A stretch of 64,000 nucleotides of DNA from Globisporangium splendens (GCA_006386115.1 VFIW01000121.1:62001-126000), one strand, 5' to 3'. Counted from the first letter of the stretch, positions 10,162 to 20,839 are shown. The notes: a model not told the origin generated them from the letters alone. Numbers and translations are program-made.

Positions 10162-10818
10162 ATCGCACTCTATCCAAAATATCACGAAGGATTACTCCCA
10201 CTGCAAAATGGCAGCTCGTACATGACAAAGAAAAGAAAGCAAACTGACTAATCTGAGCGAGCGCCGGCCATTCTGTGATATCGCTCGCAGTTCACAGAAA
10301 TAAAGAACCTCCATCAGCTCCCTCCGTTTTTCATAAAGTCCACACACTCACGCACTAGTCAACAACGTGGCACAACCACAGAGCTGATCGTTTGCACATA
10401 AACATGGCGTGATCTTTATCAGATGGTTCGATTTTGAAAAACATGGGCATAAACGAGACACTATTTTCCCTGCGCATTCCTGATCCCTTCCCAAAGGTAT
10501 CTTGTCTCAGGGGCTCACTTGCGAACTCCACATGCTTCTCACCCAATTGCGGCGACGTGGAAGAGCCCACCGAACACGAGCTGACGCTCGAGCTGGCGGC
10601 GGGAAAGCGGAGGGATCAAAAGGCTCGGTCTGTTATGCAGCAGTTCAACGATCTTGCTCTGCGATCTATGATTTGGTGTCGTCCCACTCTCTGCAGGATC
10701 GATCAACGCGGCCTCCCTCCGCGTTTCTCCTCCCTCGCTCTCAGCATTCCGCCACATGGCAAAGAAGCCCGGCACTTTGCGTTTTGCAGAGAATTGAGCA
10801 GCGCGTAGATCGGACGTC
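10162..10818. other. Intergenic region with promoter of next ABCB gene
   Basis: No gene is seen. A weak initiator-like word, CAGCATTCCGCCACATGG, lies about 60-80 bases before the ATG at 10819. The remainder shows no clear signal. Confidence 0.5.
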
Positions 10819-13800
10819 ATGGCCGACAAGTACAAGCTCGACAGCATCTCCCAGGCGTCCTCGCGCCAGGTGAGCCACGGCGCGGCCGACAGGTTCGACG
10901 AGCACTCCCAGACCGAGTACGTCCAAGTGAGAACGCCGCGAGGCAGCAACACAGCACCGCGCTTCACGCAGGAGCGGAAACGCGAGGTCGCTGTCAATGT
11001 GGACACTACCAACAGCCACACGCACTCTCGAGGGAGCAGCCACGACGAATCGAGTGAGACCTCCAAGACCGATTCGCTCGAGCATTCGATCTCCTTTCGC
11101 GAGCTGTACAGGTTCGCAACACCTGTGGATGTCGTGTGCCTACTCGTCGGGTGCCTCATGGCAGGCACCGCTGGCGCGCTGTATCCTGTGATGGCGCTGG
11201 TATTTGGTGATGCCGTGACGGCATTCCTCCGACCTGATGGTTCTGTGAACGTGCCAGCGATCAATACCGCCGCACTCCAGTATTTCTACATCGCCATCGC
11301 GATGTTCGTGACCGAGTACACGTCGTATGTGCTGTTTTCGCACACAGCCGAGCGCCAGATGAAAGTGCTGCGAGAGAAGGCGTTGCGCCACATGCTGCAC
11401 CTCGACATTGGGTGGTACGACAGCCACGACGCGATGCAGCTCTCGAGCCGCCTCACTGGGGACACGATGAAGATCAAGGACGGTATGGGCCACAAACTCG
11501 GCGATTCGTGCAAGTACACGTGCCAGTTCCTCGCCGGGTACATCATCGGATTCAGTAAATCGTGGGACATCAGTCTCATCATGCTCTGTGCGATGCCGTT
11601 CATGGTCGCGCCGTTAGCGTACCTGCTCATCATGGTTCGGAAGCGCTCCGAGCACTCGCAGCAGATCTACGCTGAGGCTGGATCGGTCGCCGAAGAAACG
11701 CTGGGCTCCATCCGCACCGTCGCGTCGCTGAACGGCGAAGCCGGAGCGATCGCCAAGTACAACGAAAAGTCCTTTGTCGTGGAGCAAGACAACATCAAGA
11801 TCGCCAAGTCGTACTCGACCGTGCATGGTTTGCTGTTTGCAGGCATGTGGATCATGTTTTCAGCGGGTTTGTGGTACGGCGGCTCCAAAGTTGTCCACCT
11901 TAAGAAAACGCCAGGCGAGGTGTTCCAGGCATTTATTGGGATCTGGCTTGGTACGTACTCGATGGCGCTGATCTCACCGAGTATCACTGCCGTTGTCAGC
12001 GGTAAGGGTGCAGCAGCGGCACTGTACAAGATCCTCGACACGCCGTCAGCGATTGATGCCTCGAGCGAGGATGGATTCGTCCCCGAGTCGTGTGCAGGTC
12101 GGATCCAAGCCATCAATGTCAACTTTTCCTACCCAAGCCGCCCGGATGCCCAGATCTTGAAAAACTATAACGTGACCATCGAAAGTGGACAAACCGTGGC
12201 ATTCGTGGGGCCAAGTGGTGGAGGTAAAAGCACGATAATCGCGTTGCTGGAACGATTCTACAACCCGACGAATGGTTGCATCCTGCTGGATGGTCGTGAT
12301 ATCAGCTCGCTGAATGTCAAGTGGCTTCGTTTCCAGATCGGTTTGGTGTCCCAAGAGCCAGTGCTGTTTGCCACAACCATTTACGAGAATATCGCTACCG
12401 GACGAGGCAATGTCACTCGGGAGCAAGTGATCGAGGCTGCCAAGTTGGCGAATGCGCACACTTTCATCATGTCGTTGCCAGAAAACTACGACACTCAAGT
12501 TGGCGAGAAGGGCGTGTCGCTGTCTGGAGGTCAGAAGCAGCGTGTTGCCATTGCCCGTGCCATTGTTCGCGAACCCAAGATCTTGGTGCTGGACGAAGCC
12601 ACGAGTGCTTTGGACGCAGAAAGCGAGCGTGTCGTCCAAGCAGCTCTCAACGATCTCATGGACAAGACCCAGATGACTACGTTGGTGATCGCACATCGCT
12701 TGAGTACTGTGCGTCGTGCAGACAAGATCGTAGTGTTATCGGACGGCGCCGTGGTCGAAGAAGGACCACATGACGTCCTGCTTCAGATCGAGAACGGAGT
12801 GTACCACAATTTGTACACGATCCAAGAAGAGAAGGCTCAAGAAGAAGCTGAAGCTGCAGCGGCAGAAATCAAGAGTGCGTCCCTCGAGGTTGTCGATGTG
12901 ACTAGAGACAGGAAAGCGAGTATTCAATCCGTGCGAACCGATGGAGTCGGCGAAGTCAAACCTACGAGCGACGATGAGAACGAGGATCCCGCGAAGCAGC
13001 CGCAGTTTTCCATGTTCGATACGCTGGCGTTCAGCAGACCCGAGCGGAAATACCTGATTACTGGGCTTCTCGCTGCTGCTGTCAATGGCTGTGGCTACCC
13101 GATGGCTGGTGTGCTCATGAGTGAAATGCTCGCGACCATGACGGAGAAGTACGCGATCTACGAGGTGTTCCACATCCAGTCGTACTTGAATGATCTCTCG
13201 CACGATGTCACGTTCTACGGGCTATGCTACATCGGGGGTGGAATCTTGTCGTTTTTCTTCACTGCAATCCAGACGTACTGCTTCAAGTACATGGCCGAGA
13301 AGCTGATCTACCGTCTGCGTGATATCCACTTCACGGCTCTTTGTCGTCAGAATATCGCATTCTTTGATGAAAAGGAGAACAGTACTGGTGCACTCACAGC
13401 AGATCTCTCGGCACATGCAATCCAAGTCGCGCTTCTCTCTGGAGAGTCCCAGGGCCAAGCAGCTCAGGCATTTTTCACGTTTGTGGCTGCGATCGTGATC
13501 TCATTCACGACAGGGAGCTGGCAGCTCACGTTTATCATGCTCGGGATGTTCCCGCTCTTGATGTTGGGTCAGTACCTTCAGGCTGGTGAGCTCTTCCACG
13601 CAAATGATCTGCCTGCCGATTTGGCTCAAGTCGGTGCACGCGCATCCGAAGCGCTCAGCAACATTCGCACGGTGGCGTCGCTCGGTCTAGAAGGCTCTGT
13701 TTTGGACGAATTTGCTATTTCTCTGAAAGCTCCTGTGAAACGCGAGCGACGCAAGGCGCACACGAGTGGAATTTCGCTGGGTTTTGCGTCGTTTGTCTTG

Positions 13801-14793
13801 TTTGCGACGTACTCGCTCGTGTTTTGGTACGGCGGATACCTCGTTGATCACGGCGAAATTACGTTCAAGCAGTTGTCGCGCACGCTGTTGACGATCATGA
13901 TGTCGAACGTTGGAATTGGTCTCGCTGTCTCCTTTTTCAACGAGACCCAGAACGCGACGAAAGCTGGCGCTGCTTTGGTAGGCATCCGCGACAGAGAGTT
14001 GCCGATTGATTCGTTCGGAGAAGGAGGGCTCAAACCTTCGAGGGTGGCAGGAAAACTCGAGTTCAAGAACGTTGCATTCCAGTACCCTACTCGCCCAGAT
14101 GTTGCAGTTCTCAAGAACTACAATTTGACCATTGAGCCTGGTCAGACGGTGGCGTTCTGCGGACCGAGTGGTGGCGGTAAAAGCACGTGCGTTTCGCTGA
14201 TTGAGCGGTTCTACGATCCGCTGGAGGGCGAGGTGCTTCTTGATGGCAACAACGTGAAGGACCTCAATTTGAGCTGGTTGCGCAGCCAGATCGGTCTGGT
14301 CGGTCAGGAACCAACACTGTTCAGTACCACTATCGCTGAGAACATCGCGTTCGGGTTTGAAACGAAACCCAGTCGAGAGGAAATCGAAGCTGCTGCGAAG
14401 ATGGCGAACGCGCACGACTTCATCTCGCAGTTCCCTGATGGCTATGAGACCCAGGTCGGCTTGAGAGGTGAGCAGCTCTCAGGTGGTCAGAAGCAGCGTA
14501 TCGCGATTGCGCGTGCGATTCTGAAGAACCCCGAGATCTTGTTGCTGGACGAAGCCACGAGTGCGTTGGACTCGGAGAGCGAGAAGGTCGTGCAGGAGGC
14601 TTTGGACAAGGTGGTGTCTCTGAAGCGTCGCACGACGATCATCATCGCGCATCGGTTGTCGACGATCCGCAAGGCGGACAAGATTTGTGTGGTGAGTGGT
14701 GGTAGAATCGCCGAGCAAGGCACGCACTCGGAGCTGTTGGCGCGCAACGGGATCTATACACGACTGGTCGAGACTGCGTCGCGGGAGGCATAA
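10819..14793 (+). CDS. ABCB full transporter (P-glycoprotein/MDR type)
   Basis: The gene encodes 1324 residues, the longest of the array because of a polar N-terminus of about 90 residues that includes TEYVQVRTPRG. Domains run TMD1, NBD1 (Walker A GPSGGGKST near 464, signature near 567, DEATSALD near 592), a linker with RKASIQS, TMD2, then NBD2 (Walker A near 1114, signature near 1220, Walker B near 1240). Both ATP sites look complete. The extracellular loop between TM1 and TM2 (LRPDGSVNVPAINTAAL) groups it with the genes at 3859 and 34343. The DNA of the distal NBD2, about 14484-14744, is nearly identical to that of the 22249 and 29055 genes although the rest is well diverged. It is intronless and starts at the first ATG. 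It probably exports lipophilic compounds; the substrate is unknown. Confidence 0.96.
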   Translation: MADKYKLDSISQASSRQVSHGAADRFDEHSQTEYVQVRTPRGSNTAPRFTQERKREVAVNVDTTNSHTHSRGSSHDESSETSKTDSLEHSISFRELYRFATPVDVVCLLVGCLMAGTAGALYPVMALVFGDAVTAFLRPDGSVNVPAINTAALQYFYIAIAMFVTEYTSYVLFSHTAERQMKVLREKALRHMLHLDIGWYDSHDAMQLSSRLTGDTMKIKDGMGHKLGDSCKYTCQFLAGYIIGFSKSWDISLIMLCAMPFMVAPLAYLLIMVRKRSEHSQQIYAEAGSVAEETLGSIRTVASLNGEAGAIAKYNEKSFVVEQDNIKIAKSYSTVHGLLFAGMWIMFSAGLWYGGSKVVHLKKTPGEVFQAFIGIWLGTYSMALISPSITAVVSGKGAAAALYKILDTPSAIDASSEDGFVPESCAGRIQAINVNFSYPSRPDAQILKNYNVTIESGQTVAFVGPSGGGKSTIIALLERFYNPTNGCILLDGRDISSLNVKWLRFQIGLVSQEPVLFATTIYENIATGRGNVTREQVIEAAKLANAHTFIMSLPENYDTQVGEKGVSLSGGQKQRVAIARAIVREPKILVLDEATSALDAESERVVQAALNDLMDKTQMTTLVIAHRLSTVRRADKIVVLSDGAVVEEGPHDVLLQIENGVYHNLYTIQEEKAQEEAEAAAAEIKSASLEVVDVTRDRKASIQSVRTDGVGEVKPTSDDENEDPAKQPQFSMFDTLAFSRPERKYLITGLLAAAVNGCGYPMAGVLMSEMLATMTEKYAIYEVFHIQSYLNDLSHDVTFYGLCYIGGGILSFFFTAIQTYCFKYMAEKLIYRLRDIHFTALCRQNIAFFDEKENSTGALTADLSAHAIQVALLSGESQGQAAQAFFTFVAAIVISFTTGSWQLTFIMLGMFPLLMLGQYLQAGELFHANDLPADLAQVGARASEALSNIRTVASLGLEGSVLDEFAISLKAPVKRERRKAHTSGISLGFASFVLFATYSLVFWYGGYLVDHGEITFKQLSRTLLTIMMSNVGIGLAVSFFNETQNATKAGAALVGIRDRELPIDSFGEGGLKPSRVAGKLEFKNVAFQYPTRPDVAVLKNYNLTIEPGQTVAFCGPSGGGKSTCVSLIERFYDPLEGEVLLDGNNVKDLNLSWLRSQIGLVGQEPTLFSTTIAENIAFGFETKPSREEIEAAAKMANAHDFISQFPDGYETQVGLRGEQLSGGQKQRIAIARAILKNPEILLLDEATSALDSESEKVVQEALDKVVSLKRRTTIIIAHRLSTIRKADKICVVSGGRIAEQGTHSELLARNGIYTRLVETASREA

Positions 14794-15184
14794 GAGAATG
14801 CGCTGCTTGTGGCTGTATATTAGGCAAATAACGAAAGGAGTGTATACTTTGAAATCAAACCGTCTTTTAACGTTAGTTTTTTATGACGTAAAGTTGAGGT
14901 TTGAGCTTAGTGCCTGTGCGCGCTTCAGTATTTGCTCGTTTCCACTTGCACCACACTGATCCAATCCGCTGCACAACTTCCTGCAAAGAATCTGCAATGG
15001 CAATCTCAAATTAGAGCAGCTCTTTTAGAACTTTGTGAGCCAGGTCTGACCCAGCTTGCCCCACGAGCGAATGAAATGAATGATCCTCGTGTTGTTCGGT
15101 TGCGCGGGCGAGAGTGCAAAAGAATGCACGACTGAGCCAGTCAAGAAAGAAGACCTGCTTCGTGTGAGCACAGAAACGCGCCGC
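14794..15184. other. Intergenic region after ABCB gene
   Basis: This holds the 3' flank of the preceding gene and sequence leading into the degenerate ABCB relic. No separate gene is recognised. Confidence 0.5.
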
Positions 15185-15735
15185 AACGCGAGTGAACGTG
15201 GAATTAGTCGATACCATATCGTAGCTTGGTATCAGACCTTGGAACTCTGTTGTGTGGAGCACTGCGGTAAATTTCGTAAAGAATCTGGAAATCCAGATTT
15301 CTGGCACACTCGCGAGTCCTTGCGCCTTGACGTGTCGACTGGAGTTTTGGGGTACAGCACTAAGAATGGCGGATTCCTTGTCAACCACATAGAGATCACG
15401 TTCATGAAGCTAGCGCTTGCTTGTTAACTTTTGATGTGGAGCACTGGGGCTTGTCGTCGCAATGGTGATGGATGCGTCCATGATGCCGCGATTGTACCAC
15501 TTGGCGTTCGAGAGCTATCTATTGGTTCATGGCCAAGGAGGCTCAAATTGCCGAAAGCGAAAGGAGAGGTTGAATCTAAGGGCGTGGCACTCCGGCATCC
15601 ACAAGTTGTTTGTTTTTCTCTCTCTCAAGAATCTCAACCAGATCGTTGAGGTGACGTTTGCCGAGTTTGGGGACGAGTTAGCAACTCTTGATAGCCACAA
15701 GAATCAGTTTGTATTTTACAACCATTTGTGAGCTA
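15185..15735 (+). pseudogene. Degenerate ABCB relic (TMD2 to start of NBD2)
   Basis: Translated pieces in several frames align in order with the upstream ABCB protein. ASERGISRYHIVAWYQTLEL corresponds to ASEALSNIRTVASLGLE. NGGFLVNHIEITF corresponds to YGGYLVDHGEITF. AAIVPLGVRELSIGSW corresponds to AALVGIRDRELPIDSF, then LPKAKGEVESKGVALRHPQ to the KPSRVAGKLEFKNVAFQYPTR region. LKNLNQIVE corresponds to LKNYNLTIE. Stops (for example at 15424) and frame changes break the reading, and no Walker motif survives. It is a dead eighth copy of the array, closest in these stretches to the gene at 10819. Similarity fades beyond about 15.7 kb. Confidence 0.75.
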
Positions 15736-16975
15736 TTTTGACGGATTGATAGGATGCACTGTTTCTGTGAAGCAGAGATGTTCCGTTTCTGTGCAACGCT
15801 TACGCCAATCGCAGCGCAGAAACGAGCCATTGTGTCTCCCAAATGAGATTCGAAGCCACTGTCCTGTGGATAATGTGACAAATCTAGTACAGAAAATAGG
15901 ACATTCGACAGAGGGTTTTGTTTGGCCGTTCTCTTCGAAAATGATCTTGGCGCCACAAATACGACAAAACTCACTCTTGGCAGTGTTAATGAGATTTCGA
16001 AATCCTCAAGTGAATCATATCTCGTTCAATAGAACTCCCTTCTCTCTCTTGTTTGGCCGTGCTGGTATGCCACAACCCAGTTAAATTCATGCGAGTGAGT
16101 GGTTTAAATGGCTTCATTCGTTGACCTTGATAAATGCCGTTGACGATCCAAAGTACAGTAATCACGTTTATACTCGAGAGCGGTTGGTATACAGTGCACC
16201 TCGCCTTTAAACTTTCTTAATTCAGGAACTGCTCTTACGGAGGGCAAAGACACCTCAACTTGCGATCGACTCCCAAAGCAGCATTCTGTAGTAGCAGCAT
16301 AGCAGTGGCAAGTATTACGTTAACGCGTCAACCTTTCTAGTGGGAGTCTCAAGCAGCATTATGTGCGGCTACAACAATGCATCGTTCGCTACGCTGAAAT
16401 GCATGGACATAGAGAGTGAGGATTCCGGTTGTGGTGGTGAATAAACACAGAGATCACCCTTTTAGGACGTGTTTTAGGGCACACGTCTCTTTTTTATCGA
16501 CACAGTAATCTTGAGGACCCCTAATTCAGGTCCAGAGAGTCATCGCACGAGTACCATCATTTTGCTTCCGTGAGAAAAAGGTTGACACATCAGTGCGTGC
16601 ATAAAATGTAGTCCCAAGTCTCCATTGCACAGCCTCCATCTATTTTGAAATCTCCAGATGTATTCATTGATGCTGGCTGTTTGGCAGTTTATCACGACTG
16701 CGATATGTGAAAGCCAAATACACTCTGTATGCGAATATAATGCTTTGCAGGCGTACTAAATGGAGGAAATCCCATCACTGATGATGAGGTGACTGCTACA
16801 CACATCTCGACAAACGAGCGACGTCCCCACGACCACCACGAGTCAGAAGATGAGCGAACGAGAGTGAGAGGAGGGAGGGGAGTTTGCGCATGAACGAACG
16901 CGCGAAGGCAGCTCTGGTGGTAGTTTCTCCCCCATTTCTCAATCTGCCAGCCGTCGACGAAGAGCAGGAAGAGAC
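15736..16975. other. Intergenic region
   Basis: No gene is recognised. It may contain further, unrecognisable ABCB debris. The last 50 bases carry the promoter of the next gene. Purine-rich sequence (GAGAGTGAGAGGAGGGAGGG) lies at about 16858-16880. Confidence 0.5.
16932..16948 (+). promoter_or_regulatory. Inr/FPR-like element of ABCB gene at 16976
   Basis: CCATTTC-T-CAATCTGCC matches the initiator YCAYTYY, a one-base spacer and CAWTTTNYY with one mismatch. It lies 28-44 bases before the ATG. Confidence 0.5.
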
Positions 16976-19900
16976 ATGGCGGAGCAGGACGCCAAGCACG
17001 ACGGCGTGTATGCTGCGCTCGAGACGCCGCGCAGCGGTGGCGACCAGCAGCCGGTGCTCGTGAAGATCCAGGATGCCGCTGTGCCAGACAAGCGCGACAA
17101 CACGAGCAACTCGGACTCGGACGAGAACCAGTCGGCGTCTTCGAGCGAGGCTCCCAAGAAGCGGAAAGGGCCGGCCAAGAGTTTCAAGTTCTCGCAGTTG
17201 TACCGGTACGCGACGACGTTCGACTATGTGCTGCTGGGCATCGGACTCACGACCGTCACAATCAACGGCGCGTTGTTCCCGCTCATGGCCGTCGTGTTCG
17301 GGAACGTGCTCAGCGGGTTCTCGACGACCCCGATGGACCACGACAAGATCAACACCGCGGCACTCAGCTACTTCCTGATCGCCATCGGCATGTTCTTTAC
17401 GGATTACATCTCGTACGTCACGTTCTTCCACAGTGCTGAGCGCCAGATGAAAGCGCTCCGTGGCGAGGCGCTCAAGCACATGCTGTACCTCGACATCTCG
17501 TGGTATGACAAGAATGATGCGCTGCAACTCTCGAGTCGTCTCACTGGCGATACCGTCAAGATCAAGGCTGGCATGGGTCAGAAGCTCGGCGATTCGTTCC
17601 GGTTCACTGCGACGTTTGTCGTGGGTTTCATTATCGGTATGATCAAGGGCTACGACATCGCGCTCGTCATGGCGTGCGTGATGCCTGTCATGGCGCTGTC
17701 GCTCGCGTGGTTGCTCAAGACGCTCACGAAGCGATCCGAGTGGGCGCAAAAGGTGTACGCTCAGGCAGGTGCTGTTGCTGAAGAAACCCTCGGCTCGATC
17801 CGCACTATCGCGTCGTTGAACGGCGAGAAGCGTGCGATCGACAACTACCGCGCCAAGGTTGCGCTCGCTGAGTCTGAAAACATTGCGCTGCACAAGATCG
17901 TCTCCGCGGTGTTTGGGCTGTTCGTGTGCAGTATCTGGGTCATGTACTCTGCCGGACTGTGGTACGGTGGCAAGAAGGTCTCTGACAATGACGCAAGTCC
18001 CGGTGAGGTCTTCACTGCATTCTTCGCCATCTTGACGGGAACAGGCTCGCTTGCTCAGATCTCACCAAATATCTCGGCTGTGGCCGAAGCAACCGGTGCG
18101 GCGTTGGAATTGTTTGCAATCTTGGACACCAAGTCTGAGATCGATGCGTCCAAGGATGAAGGAATTATTCCCGACTCGTGTGAAGGCGCCATTGAAGCCA
18201 TTGACATCAACTTCACGTACCCCGGTCGACCAGACGCACAGATTCTCAAGAACTACAACGTCAAGATTGCCGCCGGCGAGACCGTGGCATTCGTTGGCTC
18301 CAGTGGCGGTGGCAAGAGCACGTTGATCTCTTTGCTTGAACGCTTCTACGACCCCACGAGCGGGACTCTGCTGCTCGATGGACGTGATGTGAAGACTCTG
18401 AACGTGAGATGGCTTCGTTCCCAGATCGGTCTGGTGTCCCAGGAACCAGTCTTGTTTGCGACCACCATTTTCGAGAACATTGCGGCTGGCGGAGAGAACA
18501 TTACTCGCGAGCAAGTAATTGAGGCTGCGAAGCTGTCGAACGCGCACAACTTTATCATGTCGTTGCCTGAGAACTACGACACGTTGGTCGGTGAGAAGGG
18601 TCTGTCGCTGTCTGGAGGTCAGAAGCAGCGCGTTGCCATTGCTCGCGCCATTGTTCGTCAGCCTAAGATCCTGGTGCTCGATGAAGCCACGAGTGCGTTG
18701 GATGCCGAGAGCGAGCGTGTCGTGCAAGCCGCGTTGAACAATTTGATGGAGAAGACTCAGATGACGACTTTGGTGATCGCGCATCGCTTGAGTACGATTC
18801 GTCACGCGGACAAGATCTTCGTTTTGAATGACGGCCACATCGTGGAAAGCGGTTCTCACGATGAGATTGTGCAGATTGAAAATGGTATTTACCGCAACAT
18901 GTACACGATCCAGCAGCTCCGATCGAAGGAAGAGGAAGAAGCTGCTGCTCTGGAAGCCGACGAAGAAGGTCGTTTGGTCCACCGTTCGAGCTTTGTGTCG
19001 GCAAAAACCGACATTTCGCTGAGCGATGTCGAGAACAATGAGTTGGAGAAGAAGAAATTTGGGATGGTGGATATCGCGCGTCTGTGCTCGCCCGAGTGGA
19101 AGCATTTCGTTTATGGACTGATCGGCGCTGCTGTCCATGGTGTTTCTTTTCCAGCGTCTGCGTTGCTGGTGAGTGGCATGATCACGTCGATGACAAACGG
19201 ATATGCTGATTTCCAACGCACCCAGGATCACTCGTACTTGAACGATATTTACGACAAGGTGATGGTGTACGGCATCTTGTACTTGGGATGCGCTGCGGTC
19301 ATGCTGCTTTTCGTCTGGATGCAATCGTACAACTTCAAGTACCTCTCGGAGAAGCTGACCACGCGCCTTCGCAACACGAACTTTGAAGCGCTTTGCCGTC
19401 AGAACATTGGGTTCTTCGACGCAAAGGAAAACGCGACGGGTGCTCTGATCGCTGATCTTGCGACGAATGCAACGAAAGTGGCGCTGCTCTCTGGTGACTC
19501 CCAGGCACGCGTGTTCCAAGCCATGTTCACGATGATTGGTGCTCTGGTCATTGCTTTTGGACTCGGTAGCTGGCAGCTGACGCTGATCATGCTTGCGGTG
19601 TTCCCGCTGCTTGTTTTTGGCAATGTGATTCGTGGTCGCCAAATCGTGGGCCAGGGTGCTATCGCCGATGAACTCGCGGACTCTGGTGCCCACGCCTCGG
19701 AGGTACTGACGAACATTCGCACTGTGGTGTCGCTCGGCCTTGAGAAAGCGTCCTCGGACAAGTTCATGGATCTCTTGGAGATCCCAATGAAGAAGGGCAA
19801 GACTGAGGCGCAGATCAACGGTATCGCCTTGGGATTTAGTTCGTTCATCATGATGGCAACGTACTCGCTCGTGTTCTGGTACGGCGCGAAGCTTGTTGAC

Positions 19901-20839
19901 CATGGTCACATCACGTTCACACAGTTGATCCGAACCACGATGGCGATGATGATGTCGATTCAAGGTGTGAGTGGTGCTGCGTCGTACTACAGCGATTCGG
20001 AGACCGCATTCAAGTCGGGATCCAACATCATCTCGTTGCGTGATCGCAAGGTGCCAATCGACGCGTTCGAGGAGAGTGGTCTGCGACCTACCAAGGTGGA
20101 AGGCAAGATTGAGTTCAAGGACATCACATTCCGCTACCCTACGCGAAAGGAAGTGACTGTGCTCAAGAACTACAACCTGACGATCGAAGCGGGACAAACG
20201 GTCGCGTTCTGTGGCCAAAGTGGCGGTGGCAAGAGTACATGCATTTCGCTGATTGAGCGGTTCTACGACCCGATTCGTGGCGAAGTGCTCCTCGATGGCA
20301 ACAACCTGAAGGATCTCAACTTGAGCTGGCTGCGCAGCCAGATCGGTCTGGTCGGTCAGGAACCCACGCTGTTCATCGGCACCATCGCGGAAAACATCAG
20401 TTTCGGTCTTCAAACCAAGCCAAGCCAAGACGAGATCGAAGCTGCTGCGAAGATGGCGAACGCACACGACTTCATCACTCGTTTCCCTGATGGCTACGAT
20501 ACTCAGGTCGGCATGAAGGGAGAGCAGCTCTCTGGTGGTCAGAAGCAGCGTATCGCGATTGCGCGTGCGATTCTGAAGAACCCCGAGATCTTGTTGCTGG
20601 ACGAAGCCACGAGTGCGTTGGACTCGGAGAGTGAGAAGGTTGTGCAGGAGGCTTTGGACAAGGTGGTGGCTCTGAAGCGTCGCACGACGATCATCATCGC
20701 TCATCGGTTGTCGACGATCCGCAAGGCGGACAAGATTTGTGTGGTGAGTGGTGGTAGAATCGCCGAGCAAGGCACGCACTCGGAGTTGTTGGCGCTGAAC
20801 GGACTGTACGCGCGTCTGGTGGAGTCAGCTTCTTCATAA
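16976..20839 (+). CDS. ABCB full transporter (P-glycoprotein/MDR type), second subgroup
   Basis: The gene encodes 1287 residues with TMD1-NBD1-TMD2-NBD2. Walker A sites are near residues 441 (GSSGGGKST) and 1080 (GQSGGGKST), signatures near 546 and 1185, and Walker B/DEATSALD near 566 and 1204. The N-terminus has YAALETPRSG, the subgroup form of the shared TPR motif, and the linker has HRSSFVSAKTD. The first outer loop (STTPMDHDKINTAAL) is characteristic of this subgroup. NBD1 (about 18125-18900) and NBD2 (about 20058-20839) are almost identical in DNA to the genes at 22249 and 29055, right up to the stop codon, while TMDs and 3' flanks differ. An AATAAA is at 20876-20881, about 40 bases past the stop. 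No intron is present. Confidence 0.96.
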   Translation: MAEQDAKHDGVYAALETPRSGGDQQPVLVKIQDAAVPDKRDNTSNSDSDENQSASSSEAPKKRKGPAKSFKFSQLYRYATTFDYVLLGIGLTTVTINGALFPLMAVVFGNVLSGFSTTPMDHDKINTAALSYFLIAIGMFFTDYISYVTFFHSAERQMKALRGEALKHMLYLDISWYDKNDALQLSSRLTGDTVKIKAGMGQKLGDSFRFTATFVVGFIIGMIKGYDIALVMACVMPVMALSLAWLLKTLTKRSEWAQKVYAQAGAVAEETLGSIRTIASLNGEKRAIDNYRAKVALAESENIALHKIVSAVFGLFVCSIWVMYSAGLWYGGKKVSDNDASPGEVFTAFFAILTGTGSLAQISPNISAVAEATGAALELFAILDTKSEIDASKDEGIIPDSCEGAIEAIDINFTYPGRPDAQILKNYNVKIAAGETVAFVGSSGGGKSTLISLLERFYDPTSGTLLLDGRDVKTLNVRWLRSQIGLVSQEPVLFATTIFENIAAGGENITREQVIEAAKLSNAHNFIMSLPENYDTLVGEKGLSLSGGQKQRVAIARAIVRQPKILVLDEATSALDAESERVVQAALNNLMEKTQMTTLVIAHRLSTIRHADKIFVLNDGHIVESGSHDEIVQIENGIYRNMYTIQQLRSKEEEEAAALEADEEGRLVHRSSFVSAKTDISLSDVENNELEKKKFGMVDIARLCSPEWKHFVYGLIGAAVHGVSFPASALLVSGMITSMTNGYADFQRTQDHSYLNDIYDKVMVYGILYLGCAAVMLLFVWMQSYNFKYLSEKLTTRLRNTNFEALCRQNIGFFDAKENATGALIADLATNATKVALLSGDSQARVFQAMFTMIGALVIAFGLGSWQLTLIMLAVFPLLVFGNVIRGRQIVGQGAIADELADSGAHASEVLTNIRTVVSLGLEKASSDKFMDLLEIPMKKGKTEAQINGIALGFSSFIMMATYSLVFWYGAKLVDHGHITFTQLIRTTMAMMMSIQGVSGAASYYSDSETAFKSGSNIISLRDRKVPIDAFEESGLRPTKVEGKIEFKDITFRYPTRKEVTVLKNYNLTIEAGQTVAFCGQSGGGKSTCISLIERFYDPIRGEVLLDGNNLKDLNLSWLRSQIGLVGQEPTLFIGTIAENISFGLQTKPSQDEIEAAAKMANAHDFITRFPDGYDTQVGMKGEQLSGGQKQRIAIARAILKNPEILLLDEATSALDSESEKVVQEALDKVVALKRRTTIIIAHRLSTIRKADKICVVSGGRIAEQGTHSELLALNGLYARLVESASS

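Noticed and set aside
18062..20779. 905-residue open frame on the minus strand inside the 16976 ABCB gene
   Set aside because: It is the antisense shadow of a conserved ABCB coding sequence; its protein is Arg/Leu/His-rich with no domain, and equivalents occur opposite the sister genes wherever their codons are alike.
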